The notes under the pieces were generated by a model that was given only the letters and a program-made list of their open reading frames with translations, had not been told where the DNA came from and made no database searches. Shown here piece after piece: positions 8,883 to 18,022 of a DNA stretch of 64,000 bases. The stretch is from contig JADJTL010000003.1 of the NCBI GenBank assembly GCA_016711215.1, positions 124,001-188,000 of the forward strand, given 5' to 3'. The translations under genes were made by a program, and so were the position numbers. Positions within the stretch are counted from its first letter, which is position 1. Every line of letters begins with the position of its first letter. The DNA is from Pseudomonadota bacterium. GTDB lineage: Bacteria; Myxococcota_A; Polyangia; GCA-2747355.

Positions 8883-9045
8883 CCGTGTCACCAGAGGCCC
8901 GGGCTCCCCGACGCGCAGCCGCACCTTGATCTCGACCCTCGGGACGGGTATCACATACGCGTGCTCGCGAGCGTCCTGCGAGCGCCAAACTCAGCGCGCC
9001 GAACCCCGGAGCAAGCGCGCCGAACCCCAGAGAATGGAGCAGACG

Positions 9046-9390
9046 ATGGCGGCCTCCCCCGATGCGAATGTGCTCGAGATCAGCGATGCCACCTTCGAGA
9101 GCGAGGTGCTGAAGTCGCCGCTGCCCTTCCTGCTCGACCTGGCTGCGGAGTGGTGCGGTCCCTGCAAGGCGCTGGCGCCGGTCGTCAGCGGACTCGCCCA
9201 GGACTATGCCGGGAAGGTGCGCTTCGGCTCGCTCGACATCGATGGCAACCCGGGTGTGCCGACGCGCTACCAGGTGCGGAGCATCCCGACGCTGATTCTC
9301 TTTCACCAGGGAGAGGTCGTCGGCCAGCTGATCGGGGCCCAGCCGCGCCAACGGCTGGTCGCGCTCCTGGAGAAGGCGATCACCGCATAG
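9046..9390 (+). CDS. Thioredoxin
   Basis: 114 aa from the ATG at 9046, which has GGAG eight bases upstream; an ATG at 9034 lies on that box and is less likely. It carries the WCGPC active site (LAAEWCGPCKALAPVVSGL), the DIDGNPGVPTRYQVRSIPT strand with the cis-proline, and the LILFHQGEVVGQLIGA ending. It is a cytosolic disulfide reductase. It stands alone, between the divergent heme operon and the rod-shape operon that converges on it. Confidence 0.95.
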   Translation: MAASPDANVLEISDATFESEVLKSPLPFLLDLAAEWCGPCKALAPVVSGLAQDYAGKVRFGSLDIDGNPGVPTRYQVRSIPTLILFHQGEVVGQLIGAQPRQRLVALLEKAITA

Positions 9391-9401
9391 GGTGATCGCT
9401 T
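9374..9401. terminator. Hairpin spanning the thioredoxin stop codon
   Basis: GCGATCACC (9376-9384) and GGTGATCGC (9391-9399) form a perfect 9-bp stem that can extend by two pairs. The six-base loop holds the last sense bases and the TAG stop of the thioredoxin gene. TT follows on the plus side and CTT on the minus side. It sits between the convergent thioredoxin and rodA stops and probably serves both. Confidence 0.6.
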
Positions 9402-9407
9402 GCGCGG

Positions 9408-10502
9408 CTAGTACGACGAGCGCCGCACGGACGCGTTCATCAGCAGGCCCGTCGCGCACATCGTCGTCATCATCGACGAACCGCCGTAGCTGACGAAGGG
9501 CAGGGTCACGCCGACCACGGGCATCAGTCCTGTGACCATCCCGACGCTGAAGACCGTGTGCCAGAAGAGCAGCGCCGCGACACCCACACAGAGCACGGCG
9601 CCGAAGCGATCGCGGGCCTGACTGGCCCGGCGCACCGCCAGCAGCACCAAGACGATGTAGAGCACGAGCAGCGCCACGCTGCCGATGAAGCCCCACTCCT
9701 CGGCCCATATCGCAAAGGGGAAGTCGGTCCAGCGCTCGGGTAGGAAATGCAGCCGGTTCTGCGTCCCCTGCATGTACCCCTTACCATTCCAGCCGCCCGA
9801 GCCAACGGCGAGGATCGACTGCCGCGACTGCCACCCGCTGCCCCCTGGGTCCGAGGAGGGGTCGAGGAAGGTGTAGATCCGGCGCTTCTGGTAGTCACGC
9901 AGGACGTAGCTCCAGATCAGCGGCGACGCCGCGATCACGGCCAGCAGCAGCGTCAGCACCGCGCGCAGCCGCAGCTTGGTCAGCAGCATGATCGAGATGA
10001 AGAGCAGCAGGATCAACAGGGCAGTACCCAGATCCGGCTGTCGCAAGACCAGCACGACCGGCGCGAGCACGAGCAGGAAGGGGATCAGCACATGGCGCAG
10101 CGTCCGCGCCTCGACCGTCGGATCGTCGTGGAGGTATTTCGCCAGCGCCAGGATCAGCAGCACCTTCATCGGCTCGGAGGGCTGCGCCGCGAAGCCGAAG
10201 AGCTCGAGCCAGCGCTGCGACGCATTGACACTCTTGCCGAAGATCAGCACCAGCAGCAGCGCCAGCAGGCCGGCACCGTAGAGCGGATAGGCCAGCCGGT
10301 AGAACAGGCGGTAGTCCACCGTCGCCGAGAGCACGAAGACGCCGAGCCCCAGCACGAGCCAGCCGACCTGCTGGCGCACCAGGGTCAGCGTCGTCGACGC
10401 GGTCGCCGAGTGGAGGTTGCCCAGACCGACCACGATCAGCACAGCGATGCAGATAAAGAGGGGCCAGTCGAAATGCGCCCGCAGCTTGCTCAATCCGCTC
10501 AC
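9408..10502 (-). CDS. rodA: Rod-shape SEDS peptidoglycan glycosyltransferase RodA
   Basis: 364 aa, about ten membrane helices. RodA polymerises glycan strands with PBP2 in the elongasome. It shows SEDS landmarks: ASQRWLELFGFAAQPSEPMK, VLRQPDLGTALLILLLFIS, QGTQNRLHFLPERWTDFPFA, WAEEWGFIGSVALL and PVVGVTLPFVSYGGSSMM. It lacks a long FtsW-like extension. The GTG start overlaps the mrdA stop (GTGA). It is the last gene of mreBCD-mrdA-rodA. Confidence 0.95.
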   Translation of the reverse strand: MSGLSKLRAHFDWPLFICIAVLIVVGLGNLHSATASTTLTLVRQQVGWLVLGLGVFVLSATVDYRLFYRLAYPLYGAGLLALLLVLIFGKSVNASQRWLELFGFAAQPSEPMKVLLILALAKYLHDDPTVEARTLRHVLIPFLLVLAPVVLVLRQPDLGTALLILLLFISIMLLTKLRLRAVLTLLLAVIAASPLIWSYVLRDYQKRRIYTFLDPSSDPGGSGWQSRQSILAVGSGGWNGKGYMQGTQNRLHFLPERWTDFPFAIWAEEWGFIGSVALLVLYIVLVLLAVRRASQARDRFGAVLCVGVAALLFWHTVFSVGMVTGLMPVVGVTLPFVSYGGSSMMTTMCATGLLMNASVRRSSY

Positions 10503-12379
10503 GGCGATCCCCCGGCGCGCCGCTCAGCGGTCGGCGGCGCAGACGCAGAGCTCGGCGCAGCGGCCGCCTTGCTGAAGTAACTGCGCACGATCTCCATCGC
10601 GACGGGGGCCGCCACCTTCGCGGCCTGCCCGCCGTGCTCGATCAGCACCGCGACGGCGATCTGCGGCCGCTCGACCGGCGCATAGGCCGCGAACCAGGAG
10701 TGGTCCTCGAGCGCGTGCGCCGTGGCGAAGCCGCGGCGGATCACCTGGGCAGTCCCGGTCTTTCCCGCGACGGAGAGCCCCTCGAGGCGCGCGTCATGGC
10801 CAGTCCCCTTCGGGTCGGCAACGACCGCCACCAAGGCCGCGCGTAGGCGCTGCAGCGTCTCGGGACGCAGGTTGATCGCGCGACGAAGCCGCGGAATAAA
10901 GGGCTGCAAGACCTCGCCCGTCGGCGTCTCGATCCGCTCGACGATCTGCGGCGCGTAGAGGCGGCCGCCGTTGGCCAGCGCCGCGTAGAGCGCCGCCACC
11001 TGGATCGGCGTCACCTTGACGCTGCCCTGGCCGATCGCAGCGTTGAGCGTGAACCCGAGCCGGAAGGGCCGCCCGCGCTCCGCGTACCAGGCCTTCGTGG
11101 GAATCAGCCCACCCACCTCGCCGTTCAAGCCGACGCCGGTCGTCGCGCCCAGACCGAAGAGGCGCGCGTAGTTTGCCAAGCGGTCGAGCCCGACGCGCTC
11201 CGCCAGCAGGTAGAAGTAAACGTTGCATGACTCGGCCAGCGCCCGATGGAGATCGACCTTGCCGTGGGTGTGACTGCAGCGAAACGAGCGCCGGCCAAAG
11301 CTGTGCACGCCCTTGCAGGTGATGTGTTCGTCCCAGGTCGCGAGGTGATCCTCGACGGCGGCGGTCGCCGTCACCACCTTGAAGATCGACCCAGGGAAGT
11401 AGTTCTCGCGGAAGACCTTGTCGAGCAAGGGGCGCCGCGGATCGTCGAGCAACTCGCGTGCTTGGCGCGGCGTCAGCCGCCCGGTCAGCACGTTGGCGTC
11501 GAATGCGGGATGCGAGGCGGTGGCCAGCACCCGGCCCGTCTCGACCTCCAGCACCACCGCCGCGCCCGAGGCATAGCGGCGCAGAGCGCGCTCGACGCGC
11601 CGCTGCAGCTCGAGGTCGATCGTCAGGACGAGCGTATTCCCTGCCTGCGGCGCCACGCGCTGCGGCTGGCCGCCGAGCAGAGCGCCGGCCCACGGCTCGT
11701 GTCGTCGACGACCATGCGCGTCGACGATGACCCGCTCCACGCCCGTCAAACCGCGCAGCTGGTCCTCAAAGAGCCGTTCGACGCCGTAGCGCCCGACGAG
11801 CTGCCCCGCGTGGTAACGCCCGCGCGTATCGCGCGCCAGATCATCCGCAGTCACCTCGCTCATGTAGCCCAGGAGGTGCGCCGCCACCGCGCCATGCAAA
11901 TAGTGGCGCTGGGCGACGGCCACCGCGTCGAAGGCGGGCACGTCGGTCTTCAGCATCTCGAGCTGCGCGAGCTGATCGCGATCGATGTCGCGCAGCAGCA
12001 GCAGGCGCTGATTGCGGCGCGTCGCGCGCGCCGCGGCCACGCGCCGCCGCACCACCCGCGCGCGCTCCGGGTCGATTCCGAGGGCGCGCACGAAGCGCTC
12101 GAGGGCGCGATCGTCGACGAAGCGGGGCGCGGCGTAGACGTCGAACGATGGGCGCACACCGACCAGCAGGCGCCGCGAACGGTCGAAGATCGCACCCCGG
12201 GCCGCCGCGATCGTCCTCTCCTGGAGGTAATTATCGGCGGCCGCCGCGCGGAACGCCGCCCCGCGCGCGACCTGCAACTGCCAGAGCCGCCCGATCAGCA
12301 CGCCAAAGACGAGCAAGACGAAGACCACCAGGTAGGCGTAGCGTCGCTGCAGCTCCGGTATGTGGACAGGCGTGGCCAA
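10499..12379 (-). CDS. mrdA: Penicillin-binding protein 2 (elongasome transpeptidase)
   Basis: 626 aa from a TTG at 12379, chosen because AGGAG lies seven bases upstream and the first residues (TPVHIPELQRRYAYLVVF) lead into the single N-terminal membrane anchor. The PBP dimer domain includes AARGAIFDRSRRLL. The transpeptidase domain has S-x-x-K in PGSIFKVVTA, S-x-N in ESCNVYFYLL and KTG in VAGKTGTAQV. It cross-links peptidoglycan at the lateral wall with RodA. A longer upstream frame runs into mreD and is rejected. Confidence 0.94.
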   Translation of the reverse strand: MATPVHIPELQRRYAYLVVFVLLVFGVLIGRLWQLQVARGAAFRAAAADNYLQERTIAAARGAIFDRSRRLLVGVRPSFDVYAAPRFVDDRALERFVRALGIDPERARVVRRRVAAARATRRNQRLLLLRDIDRDQLAQLEMLKTDVPAFDAVAVAQRHYLHGAVAAHLLGYMSEVTADDLARDTRGRYHAGQLVGRYGVERLFEDQLRGLTGVERVIVDAHGRRRHEPWAGALLGGQPQRVAPQAGNTLVLTIDLELQRRVERALRRYASGAAVVLEVETGRVLATASHPAFDANVLTGRLTPRQARELLDDPRRPLLDKVFRENYFPGSIFKVVTATAAVEDHLATWDEHITCKGVHSFGRRSFRCSHTHGKVDLHRALAESCNVYFYLLAERVGLDRLANYARLFGLGATTGVGLNGEVGGLIPTKAWYAERGRPFRLGFTLNAAIGQGSVKVTPIQVAALYAALANGGRLYAPQIVERIETPTGEVLQPFIPRLRRAINLRPETLQRLRAALVAVVADPKGTGHDARLEGLSVAGKTGTAQVIRRGFATAHALEDHSWFAAYAPVERPQIAVAVLIEHGGQAAKVAAPVAMEIVRSYFSKAAAAPSSASAPPTAERRAGGSP

Positions 12380-12389
12380 GCAGCGACTC

Positions 12390-12962
12390 CTAGCGCAACC
12401 CCGACCGGGCACCGGGCAGCGCCTCGCGCCCGGCCAAGGCCTGATCGATCCGCGCCAGCGCCCGCAGCAGCGGCGCGGCCGCTGCTGCCGTGAGCAGCGT
12501 CTGGGCCAGCAGCAGCAGCAGCCAGGAGCCACTCGGTGCCGCGCGCCAGAGCACGCTGCGCAACAAGGTGCCCACGATCCCCGCGTAAAGCGCGGCGGCG
12601 CCGCCGACGATCGCGTAGGAGAGCGCACCGCCGAGATAGAGCTTGCGCGCCAGGCCGCGCCCAAAGAGATAGACCGCCGCCAGCGCCAGCGCCTGTAGAC
12701 CGGCCGGGGTCCCGGCCAGCAGATCGGCCAGGTAGCCCAGGCCCACGGTGACGCCGACGCCGGCGGGATCGAACCAGCCCCCCGCGCGACTGATCGCGGC
12801 GCCGCGCGGGGCAGCCGCGGGCGCGGCCGTCAGCGACACATGCAGCACGATCAGCGTCGCCACATCGCAAGAGACGCGCGTCAAGCCGAAGAGCTGCAGC
12901 AGCGGACCGAGCAGCGTCAAGAGCACGAAGCCGATCGACCAAAACAACAGGACGCGGGTCAC
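12390..12962 (-). CDS. mreD: Rod shape-determining membrane protein MreD
   Basis: 190 aa, five to six hydrophobic helices, poorly conserved as usual for MreD. Segments such as FDPAGVGVTVGLGYLADLLA and YLFGRGLARKLYLGGALSYA fit the family. Position between mreC and PBP2 is the strongest evidence. Its GTG start overlaps the mreC stop by four bases. Confidence 0.85.
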   Translation of the reverse strand: MTRVLLFWSIGFVLLTLLGPLLQLFGLTRVSCDVATLIVLHVSLTAAPAAAPRGAAISRAGGWFDPAGVGVTVGLGYLADLLAGTPAGLQALALAAVYLFGRGLARKLYLGGALSYAIVGGAAALYAGIVGTLLRSVLWRAAPSGSWLLLLLAQTLLTAAAAAPLLRALARIDQALAGREALPGARSGLR

Positions 12963-13852
12963 GGCGCCAATCCCCGCGCCGGAACGATCGCCGGCGCAGC
13001 TTCCCCGACCGCAGCGGGCGCCGGCGCCGCGATCACCAGCACCTCCTTGAGCTCGCCGAAGTCCATCGCCGGGGTGACGTCGACCTCGCGGTAGAGCCCA
13101 CCCTCGTCGGGTCCAACCCGCGACACGCGCCCGACGACCAGCCCCTCGGGGAACAGCCCGGCGGCGCCGCTCGTCACCACCCAGTCGCCAGTCTTCACGG
13201 TCTCGCGCCGCAGGACGTAGTCGAGACGACAGCGATAGCCGTCGCTGCCATCCGCGCCGCGCAGGAGCCCTCGCGCCCCGCTCCGGCTCAGGACGACGTC
13301 GACGGCGCTCTTGGGGTCGACGAGGAGCGTCACCTCGGCGTAGTCACCGAAGACGCGGCCCACGCGACCGACGACGCCTTGATCGGTCACCACCGGCATC
13401 CCGCGCCGCAGCAACTCGCCGCCACGGTCGACATAGAGCCGCAGCGCCCGCGCGAAGGCCGAGGGCGGCCTGCCTATCACGCGCGCCGACACGGTCTCCA
13501 AGCCGCGGCGCTGGCGAAAGGCCAGCAGCCGTTCATAGCGGGCCGCGATGCGCAGCTCGCGCCGCGCCTGCTGGAGGCCGAAGCGCAGCTGCTGCCGCTC
13601 GGCGCGGAGCGCTTCGTTCTCGCCCTCGACGTGCACCAGGAAGAAGTAGCGCCGCCACCAGCGCTGCACGCCTTCCGCGGAAGACGCTACGGCGCGCTCC
13701 AGCGGGCCCGCCGCGCGCAAGAGCAACCGGTCGAAGCCATTGAGTTCGCCGGGGGCGCGCAGCTGCGCGCGCAGCAGCAACAGCGGCAAGCCTACCAGCA
13801 GCAGCGCCAACAGCAGGTCGCGCCAGCGCCGCGGTAGCATCAGAGTCGACAT
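12959..13852 (-). CDS. mreC: Rod shape-determining protein MreC
   Basis: 297 aa: one N-terminal membrane helix (DLLLALLLVGLPLLLLRAQ), a coiled coil (GENEALRAERQQLRFGLQQA) and the double beta-barrel periplasmic domain. Motifs are ARVIGRPPSAFARALRLYVD, RRGMPVVTDQGVVGRV, VTLLVDPKSAVDVVLSRSGA and VKTGDWVVTSGAAGLFPEGL. It links MreB to PBP2. It begins 148 bases after mreB in the same operon. Confidence 0.94.
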   Translation of the reverse strand: MSTLMLPRRWRDLLLALLLVGLPLLLLRAQLRAPGELNGFDRLLLRAAGPLERAVASSAEGVQRWWRRYFFLVHVEGENEALRAERQQLRFGLQQARRELRIAARYERLLAFRQRRGLETVSARVIGRPPSAFARALRLYVDRGGELLRRGMPVVTDQGVVGRVGRVFGDYAEVTLLVDPKSAVDVVLSRSGARGLLRGADGSDGYRCRLDYVLRRETVKTGDWVVTSGAAGLFPEGLVVGRVSRVGPDEGGLYREVDVTPAMDFGELKEVLVIAAPAPAAVGEAAPAIVPARGLAP

Positions 13853-13961
13853 CGACGCCCTCTCGTCGGGTCAGCGAGCGACTGGCGAGCCGCCCCTGAC
13901 TGGCGTGCAGCGGCGGCAGGGCGGGCTACGCCCTCGCGCAGTCGGTTAGCGCGCGTCGTCG

Positions 13962-14006
13962 CCCGATCGCCGCAAGCTCAATGACCCGATCGCCGCAAGC
14001 TCAATG
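13962..14006. repeat. 22-bp direct duplication over the mreB stop codon
   Basis: Two identical 22-bp copies (13962-13983 and 13985-14006, beginning CCCGATCGCC and ending CTCAATG) are separated by one base. The second copy holds the mreB stop codon (TGA on the minus strand, 14001-14003) and the last codons; the first is a downstream copy. Confidence 0.9.
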
Positions 14007-15035
14007 GATCGCCACCTCGCGCAAGAGCTTTAGCTCGTCGAGCGCGCGACCCGAACCGAGCGCCACGGCGCATTCCGGGTTGTCGGAGAGCATTACGGGC
14101 AGCCCCGTCTCCTCGCGAATCAGCACGTCGAGGTTGCGCAGCTGCGAGCCACCACCGGTCAGCACGATTCCCTTATCGACGATGTCGGCGGAGAGCTCCG
14201 GAGGCGTCCGCTCGAGCACCACCCGAACCGCGTCGACGATCGCGTTGATCGGCTCCGCCAACGCCTCGCGGATCTCGTCGGAGTTGGTCGTGATCGTCTT
14301 GGGTACCCCGGCGACGAGGTCGCGCCCCTTGACCTCCATCGTCAGCAGCTCATCGGGTGGGTAGGCGTTGCCGATCGTCTTCTTGATCTGCTCGGCCGTG
14401 CGCTCGCCAATCAGGAGGTTGTACTTGCGCTTGATGTACTGAGCGATCGCCTCATCCATCTTGTCGCCGGCGACGCGCAGCGATCGCGCATAGACGATGC
14501 CGGCCAGCGAGATGATCGCGACCTCCGTCGTGCCACCCCCGATGTCGACGATCATATTGCCGCTCGGCTCGGTGATCGGCAGCCCAGCACCGATCGCGGC
14601 GGCCATCGGCTCCTCGATCAGGTAGACTTCGCGCGCGCTGGCCGCCAGCGCCGAATCGCGCACCGCGCGCTTCTCCACCTCGGTGATGCCGGATGGCACG
14701 CAGATGATGATACGCGGTCGCACGAGCGTCTTGCGCTTATGCGCGCGGGTGATGAAATACCGTAGCATCGCTTCGGTGATCTCGAAGTCGGCGATCACGC
14801 CGTCCTTCATCGGTCGAATCGCCACGATGTTGCCAGGGGTCCGCCCCAGCATCTCCTTGGCCTCGTGCCCCACGGCGAGCACCCGACGTCCGCCGTTGCC
14901 ATTCTTCTGCACGGCGACCACCGAGGGCTCGTGCGCGACGATGCCCCGATCCTTGACGTAGGTCAGCGTCGTGGCCGTGCCGAGGTCGATCGCCATGTCG
15001 TTGGAGAACAGGCCGTAGACCCAGTCGAGAAGCAT
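14001..15035 (-). CDS. mreB: Rod shape-determining actin homologue MreB
   Basis: 344 aa from the ATG at 15035 (MLLDWVYGLFSNDMAIDLGT). It is a cytosolic actin-like ATPase that directs the elongasome. Visible are the phosphate-1 loop IDLGTATTLTYVKDRGIV, IICVPSGITEVEKRAVRDSA, the IEEPMAAAIGAGLPI segment, the phosphate-2 loop MIVDIGGGTTEVAIISL and VLTGGGSQLRNLDVLI. Length is standard. A longer frame would begin inside the -35/-10 region found upstream, so this start is preferred. Confidence 0.97.
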   Translation of the reverse strand: MLLDWVYGLFSNDMAIDLGTATTLTYVKDRGIVAHEPSVVAVQKNGNGGRRVLAVGHEAKEMLGRTPGNIVAIRPMKDGVIADFEITEAMLRYFITRAHKRKTLVRPRIIICVPSGITEVEKRAVRDSALAASAREVYLIEEPMAAAIGAGLPITEPSGNMIVDIGGGTTEVAIISLAGIVYARSLRVAGDKMDEAIAQYIKRKYNLLIGERTAEQIKKTIGNAYPPDELLTMEVKGRDLVAGVPKTITTNSDEIREALAEPINAIVDAVRVVLERTPPELSADIVDKGIVLTGGGSQLRNLDVLIREETGLPVMLSDNPECAVALGSGRALDELKLLREVAIH

Positions 15036-15113
15036 GGCGCAGCCTGTCCGGGGAGAAGGGCCCCCACGTGGGAAGCAGCGCCCCGCCGACAAGATAGCCG
15101 CCAGGGCGCGTTG

Positions 15114-15142
15114 CTCATACACCAGCCCCTGCACGCTGACAA
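15114..15142 (-). promoter_or_regulatory. Promoter of the mreB-rodA operon
   Basis: Minus strand: TTGTCA, 17-base spacer, TATGAG. Five of six bases match at -35 and four of six at -10. Predicted start near 15107, leader about 70 nt. It shares a divergent region of 317 bp with ppiD. Confidence 0.6.
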
Positions 15143-15228
15143 GCGCCGGCCGCTGCCGCCGGCCGCCGGCCCTATGGCCCTCCGGCCCGCGGTGAACCTG
15201 CAGCAGAATTTCGCGGCCAGGGCCGGCG

Positions 15229-15257
15229 TTGCAGCGCGTGGGGCCTTCTGTTAGGGT
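15229..15257 (+). promoter_or_regulatory. Promoter of the ppiD-like gene
   Basis: TTGCAG, 17-base spacer, TAGGGT, with TG one base before the hexamer (TGTTAGGGT, an extended -10). Leader of about 90 nt to the ATG at 15353. Confidence 0.55.
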
Positions 15258-15352
15258 CCCGCGGAAACGCGGGGTTCATCGCTGGTCCATGCCCGCTTCG
15301 GCTGGCCGTTCAGCCCGCAGAACCGCCCTGAAGACCGCCCTCGAGGTGTCCG

Positions 15353-17107
15353 ATGCTCGATAGAATGCGCAAGCATTCGCGCTCCTTCATCATCTACATC
15401 TTCTTTGGCATCATCATCGGCGTCTTCGTCGTCAACTTCGGTCCGCAGTCGCAGGGCTGCGTAGCCGACACGACCCACGCGGGTGCGGTCGCCGGCCGGG
15501 CGATTACGATCAACGACATCAGCTATGCGATGGCGGTGGCGGGATTGCCCAGCTCGGGTCTCGCGGAGGACCAGGTCGCGATGCTGCGGGCGTTGATCTT
15601 GGATCGCTACGTGGTGCGCGAGCTGATGGCCGAGCGAGCGATCGAGCTCGGGCTGCGCGTCCCGGACGCCGAGATCGAGGATATGCTGCTGGCCGGGCGC
15701 TACCTCGCGCTGGGCCAACAGCAGCCGCTCGTCCGCGGCGACAGCGGCGGCTTCGACTACGACCTGTTTTCGCGCTACGTGCGCTATAACTGGGGCATCA
15801 CCGTCAAGAAGTTCAAGGAGGAGCAGCGCCGCGAGCTCTTGGCGCACAAGCTGAGACAGCTGCTCGACGGCGCCGTTGGCGTGGCCCCCAGCGAGGTGCA
15901 GAACGACTTCGTGCAGCGCCAGACGCAGGTTCAGCTGCAGTACGTGCGCTTCGCCCCGAGCGAGCTGCGCGAGCGCGTGCGCTTGACCACTGCCCAGCTC
16001 GACGCCTTCGCCGCGACGCACCAGCAGGCGCTGAGAAAGTACTACGAGGTCAATCGGACGGCCTTCACTGGCCTGCCGCAGCAGGTGCTGGTCCGCGCCC
16101 TCGCCCTCCGGGCCGCCATCGGTGGGGATCGCCAGGCCGCCCAAGCGGCGGCCGCGCGCCTGCTGGCGAAGGCCCGCGCAGGGGCGGACCTCGGGGCGCT
16201 GGCGCGCGAGGCCTCGACAGACGCCAGCGCTGGCGTCGACGGGCTGCTCGGTTGGCGCAACAGCGCCGCGCCGGCGATTGCGCCGGCCGTCGATGCCGCG
16301 CTGCAGCAGCTCAAGGACGGCGAGCTCTCCCAGGTGATCGTCGCCGGCGAACGGCTCTATATCGTGCGCATCGAAGGTCGCCGCAGCGGCGACGTGCCGC
16401 TGGCCAAGGCCGAGCGCGAGATCGCGCTCGAGCTGGCGCGCGACGAGGGCGCCCGCGCCCTAGCCAACGAGCTCGCCAACAGCTTCCTCGCCCGGATCAA
16501 GCGGGGCGCCAAGCTGGAGCAGCTCTTCGTGGCCGCGCGCGACGAGGGCGCGACGACAGACGACGCGACGACGGACGAAGGGCCCGCGGGGGACGGCGGC
16601 GCTGCGGAGGCGCCGCCCTCCGCGACGGCGGCGGTCGCCGCTGCCGGAGACAGCGCCGGCGCCGGCAGCCCCGGGCCTGACGATCGCCGCTTTGAGCTGA
16701 GGACCTCGAGCCTCTTCATGCGCAGCCCTGATCACACCATTCCCGGCATCGGCGCCTCTGGGGAGCTCAGCGAGGCGGTCTTCCGCCTGCAGCGCGGTGA
16801 GGTGGCGGATCGCCCCTTCGCCGTCGGTCCCATGGTCTATCTCGTGGCCCTCAAGGACCGCCGAGAGGCTGACATGCAGGAGTGGGCCGAGCGCCGACAA
16901 GAACTGACGCGCTCGTACCAGGACGCGAAGGCGCAGGAGCTCGTGCGGCACGTCGAACAGGACCTCTGCCAGCGGGCGCTCGAGCGCAAGCGCGTGAACA
17001 TCGATCCGCGTATCCTCGCGCGGCCGGCGGCTGAGGGTGAGGCGAAAGACAAGAGCGCCGACTACGTCCCCTGCCGCACCCTGCAGGCCGCGGGGGCGAT
17101 GCTCTAG
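15353..17107 (+). CDS. PpiD/SurA-like periplasmic folding chaperone (parvulin)
   Basis: 584 aa. An N-terminal membrane anchor (SFIIYIFFGIIIGVFVVNFG) precedes a SurA_N-type chaperone region (AGRAITINDISYAMAVAGLP, LILDRYVVRELMAERAIELG). A parvulin-like domain follows (residues 240-340: LAREASTDASAGVDGLLGWR, VDAALQQLKDGELSQVIVAG). A low-complexity acidic/Ala linker (about 395-440) leads to a second half-domain (EAVFRLQRGEVADRPFAVGP). This is the layout of PpiD, which helps outer-membrane proteins fold after Sec export. Transcribed alone from the divergent region shared with mreB. Confidence 0.88.
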   Translation: MLDRMRKHSRSFIIYIFFGIIIGVFVVNFGPQSQGCVADTTHAGAVAGRAITINDISYAMAVAGLPSSGLAEDQVAMLRALILDRYVVRELMAERAIELGLRVPDAEIEDMLLAGRYLALGQQQPLVRGDSGGFDYDLFSRYVRYNWGITVKKFKEEQRRELLAHKLRQLLDGAVGVAPSEVQNDFVQRQTQVQLQYVRFAPSELRERVRLTTAQLDAFAATHQQALRKYYEVNRTAFTGLPQQVLVRALALRAAIGGDRQAAQAAAARLLAKARAGADLGALAREASTDASAGVDGLLGWRNSAAPAIAPAVDAALQQLKDGELSQVIVAGERLYIVRIEGRRSGDVPLAKAEREIALELARDEGARALANELANSFLARIKRGAKLEQLFVAARDEGATTDDATTDEGPAGDGGAAEAPPSATAAVAAAGDSAGAGSPGPDDRRFELRTSSLFMRSPDHTIPGIGASGELSEAVFRLQRGEVADRPFAVGPMVYLVALKDRREADMQEWAERRQELTRSYQDAKAQELVRHVEQDLCQRALERKRVNIDPRILARPAAEGEAKDKSADYVPCRTLQAAGAML

Positions 17108-17182
17108 GCGCGGACGGCGCACCGCAGGGAATGGATCGCAGCGCGCGCCGCGCGGAATCGACCGCCGCGGGTCCGAGCCCGA

Positions 17183-17662
17183 TCAGTCCTGCCCGGCGGC
17201 CCCGCCGTCCAGCTGGCGATCCAGATGGCGGTCGAGCAGCCGCCCCACGCCCGGCACGGCGGCCAAGACGTGCGCCTTGCCCTTCGGCCTCAGCTTCTGG
17301 TAGGCGCTGACCAGCCCCCGGTGACTCGAACGCTCGGCTCGGCGGTCCGTCACGGCCAACAGGCTCTCCGCCACCCGATCGCTGCGCGAGGTCAGATAGC
17401 GCTCGATCGACGCGGAGCCGCCCTCGCCTTGGAACTCGGCGTAGAAGGGCTCGAGCTGCGCGATGAACTCATCGAGCAGCGCCTCGACCAGCTCGTGGAT
17501 CATCCGGGGCTTGAGCGCCTGCACGACGCTGAACACCGTCTTGACGGCAAAGCCGGTGATGCCGCTCTTGGCGCGCACCTCGCTCTCGACCAGACTGACG
17601 CAGTCATCGACGACGACGCCGCGCCGCTCCGGACTGGCGACCAGGGTAGCTAGCTGTTTCAC
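17183..17662 (-). CDS. Conserved small protein, DUF6918-like
   Basis: 159 aa from the GTG at 17662, chosen because AAGGAG lies eight bases upstream. The body is mostly helical: VVDDCVSLVESEVRAKSGIT, VVQALKPRMIHELVEALLDE and LEPFYAEFQGEGG. The pattern resembles a family of unknown function I recall as DUF6918, found in Actinobacteria and Myxococcota; that name should be verified. No signal peptide or membrane helix. It is convergent with ppiD and divergent from lon. Confidence 0.7.
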   Translation of the reverse strand: MKQLATLVASPERRGVVVDDCVSLVESEVRAKSGITGFAVKTVFSVVQALKPRMIHELVEALLDEFIAQLEPFYAEFQGEGGSASIERYLTSRSDRVAESLLAVTDRRAERSSHRGLVSAYQKLRPKGKAHVLAAVPGVGRLLDRHLDRQLDGGAAGQD

Positions 17663-17924
17663 TCCCACTTCTCCTTCTCTCTGTGGATCCGTCCGCTTTC
17701 GTCTGTCCTGCATTCCGTTAGCGCGCCACCGCGCGGCGCGCTCCGACGAAAGAACCCGCCCACGCGCGGCACCACGCCCTCGCTGGAGGCAGGGGGGCGC
17801 ATGCTACGCCTGAAGCCCATCGGCGACAACGCCCGATCGGCGGCAACGCCCCCTCGGCGAGCGCCGCCGAAGCAGTCATCTGCAGGCACCGCTGCAGGCG
17901 CCGCGCGTGGCACTCCGCGGCTCG

Positions 17925-17951
17925 TTGCCACGGCGACCGGTGTGCTAGACT
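17925..17951 (+). promoter_or_regulatory. Extended -10 promoter of lon
   Basis: TGCTAGACT (TGn plus TAGACT, 17943-17951) is preceded by TTGCCA at 17925-17930. The spacer is only 15 bases, which the extended -10 may compensate. The remainder of the 360-bp gap upstream of lon shows no gene. Confidence 0.5.
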
Positions 17952-17970
17952 CCGCGCGTCTCAGAGGCGA

Positions 17971-18010
17971 CAACGTGGCCGAACGTGGCCGAACGTGGCC
18001 GAACGTGGCC
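17971..18010 (+). repeat. Four tandem copies of a 10-bp unit in the lon leader
   Basis: GAACGTGGCC is repeated four times head to tail (first copy begins CAACG) and ends 12 bases before the lon ATG, next to the GAGGG ribosome site. One unit equals about one DNA helical turn. Confidence 0.9.
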
Positions 18011-18022
18011 GAGGGTCCGTCC

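Noticed and set aside
7934..9045. Additional long plus-strand frame leading into thioredoxin
   Set aside because: It is antisense to hemX and hemA up to 8733 and lacks domain content; the thioredoxin ATG at 9046 has a good ribosome site.
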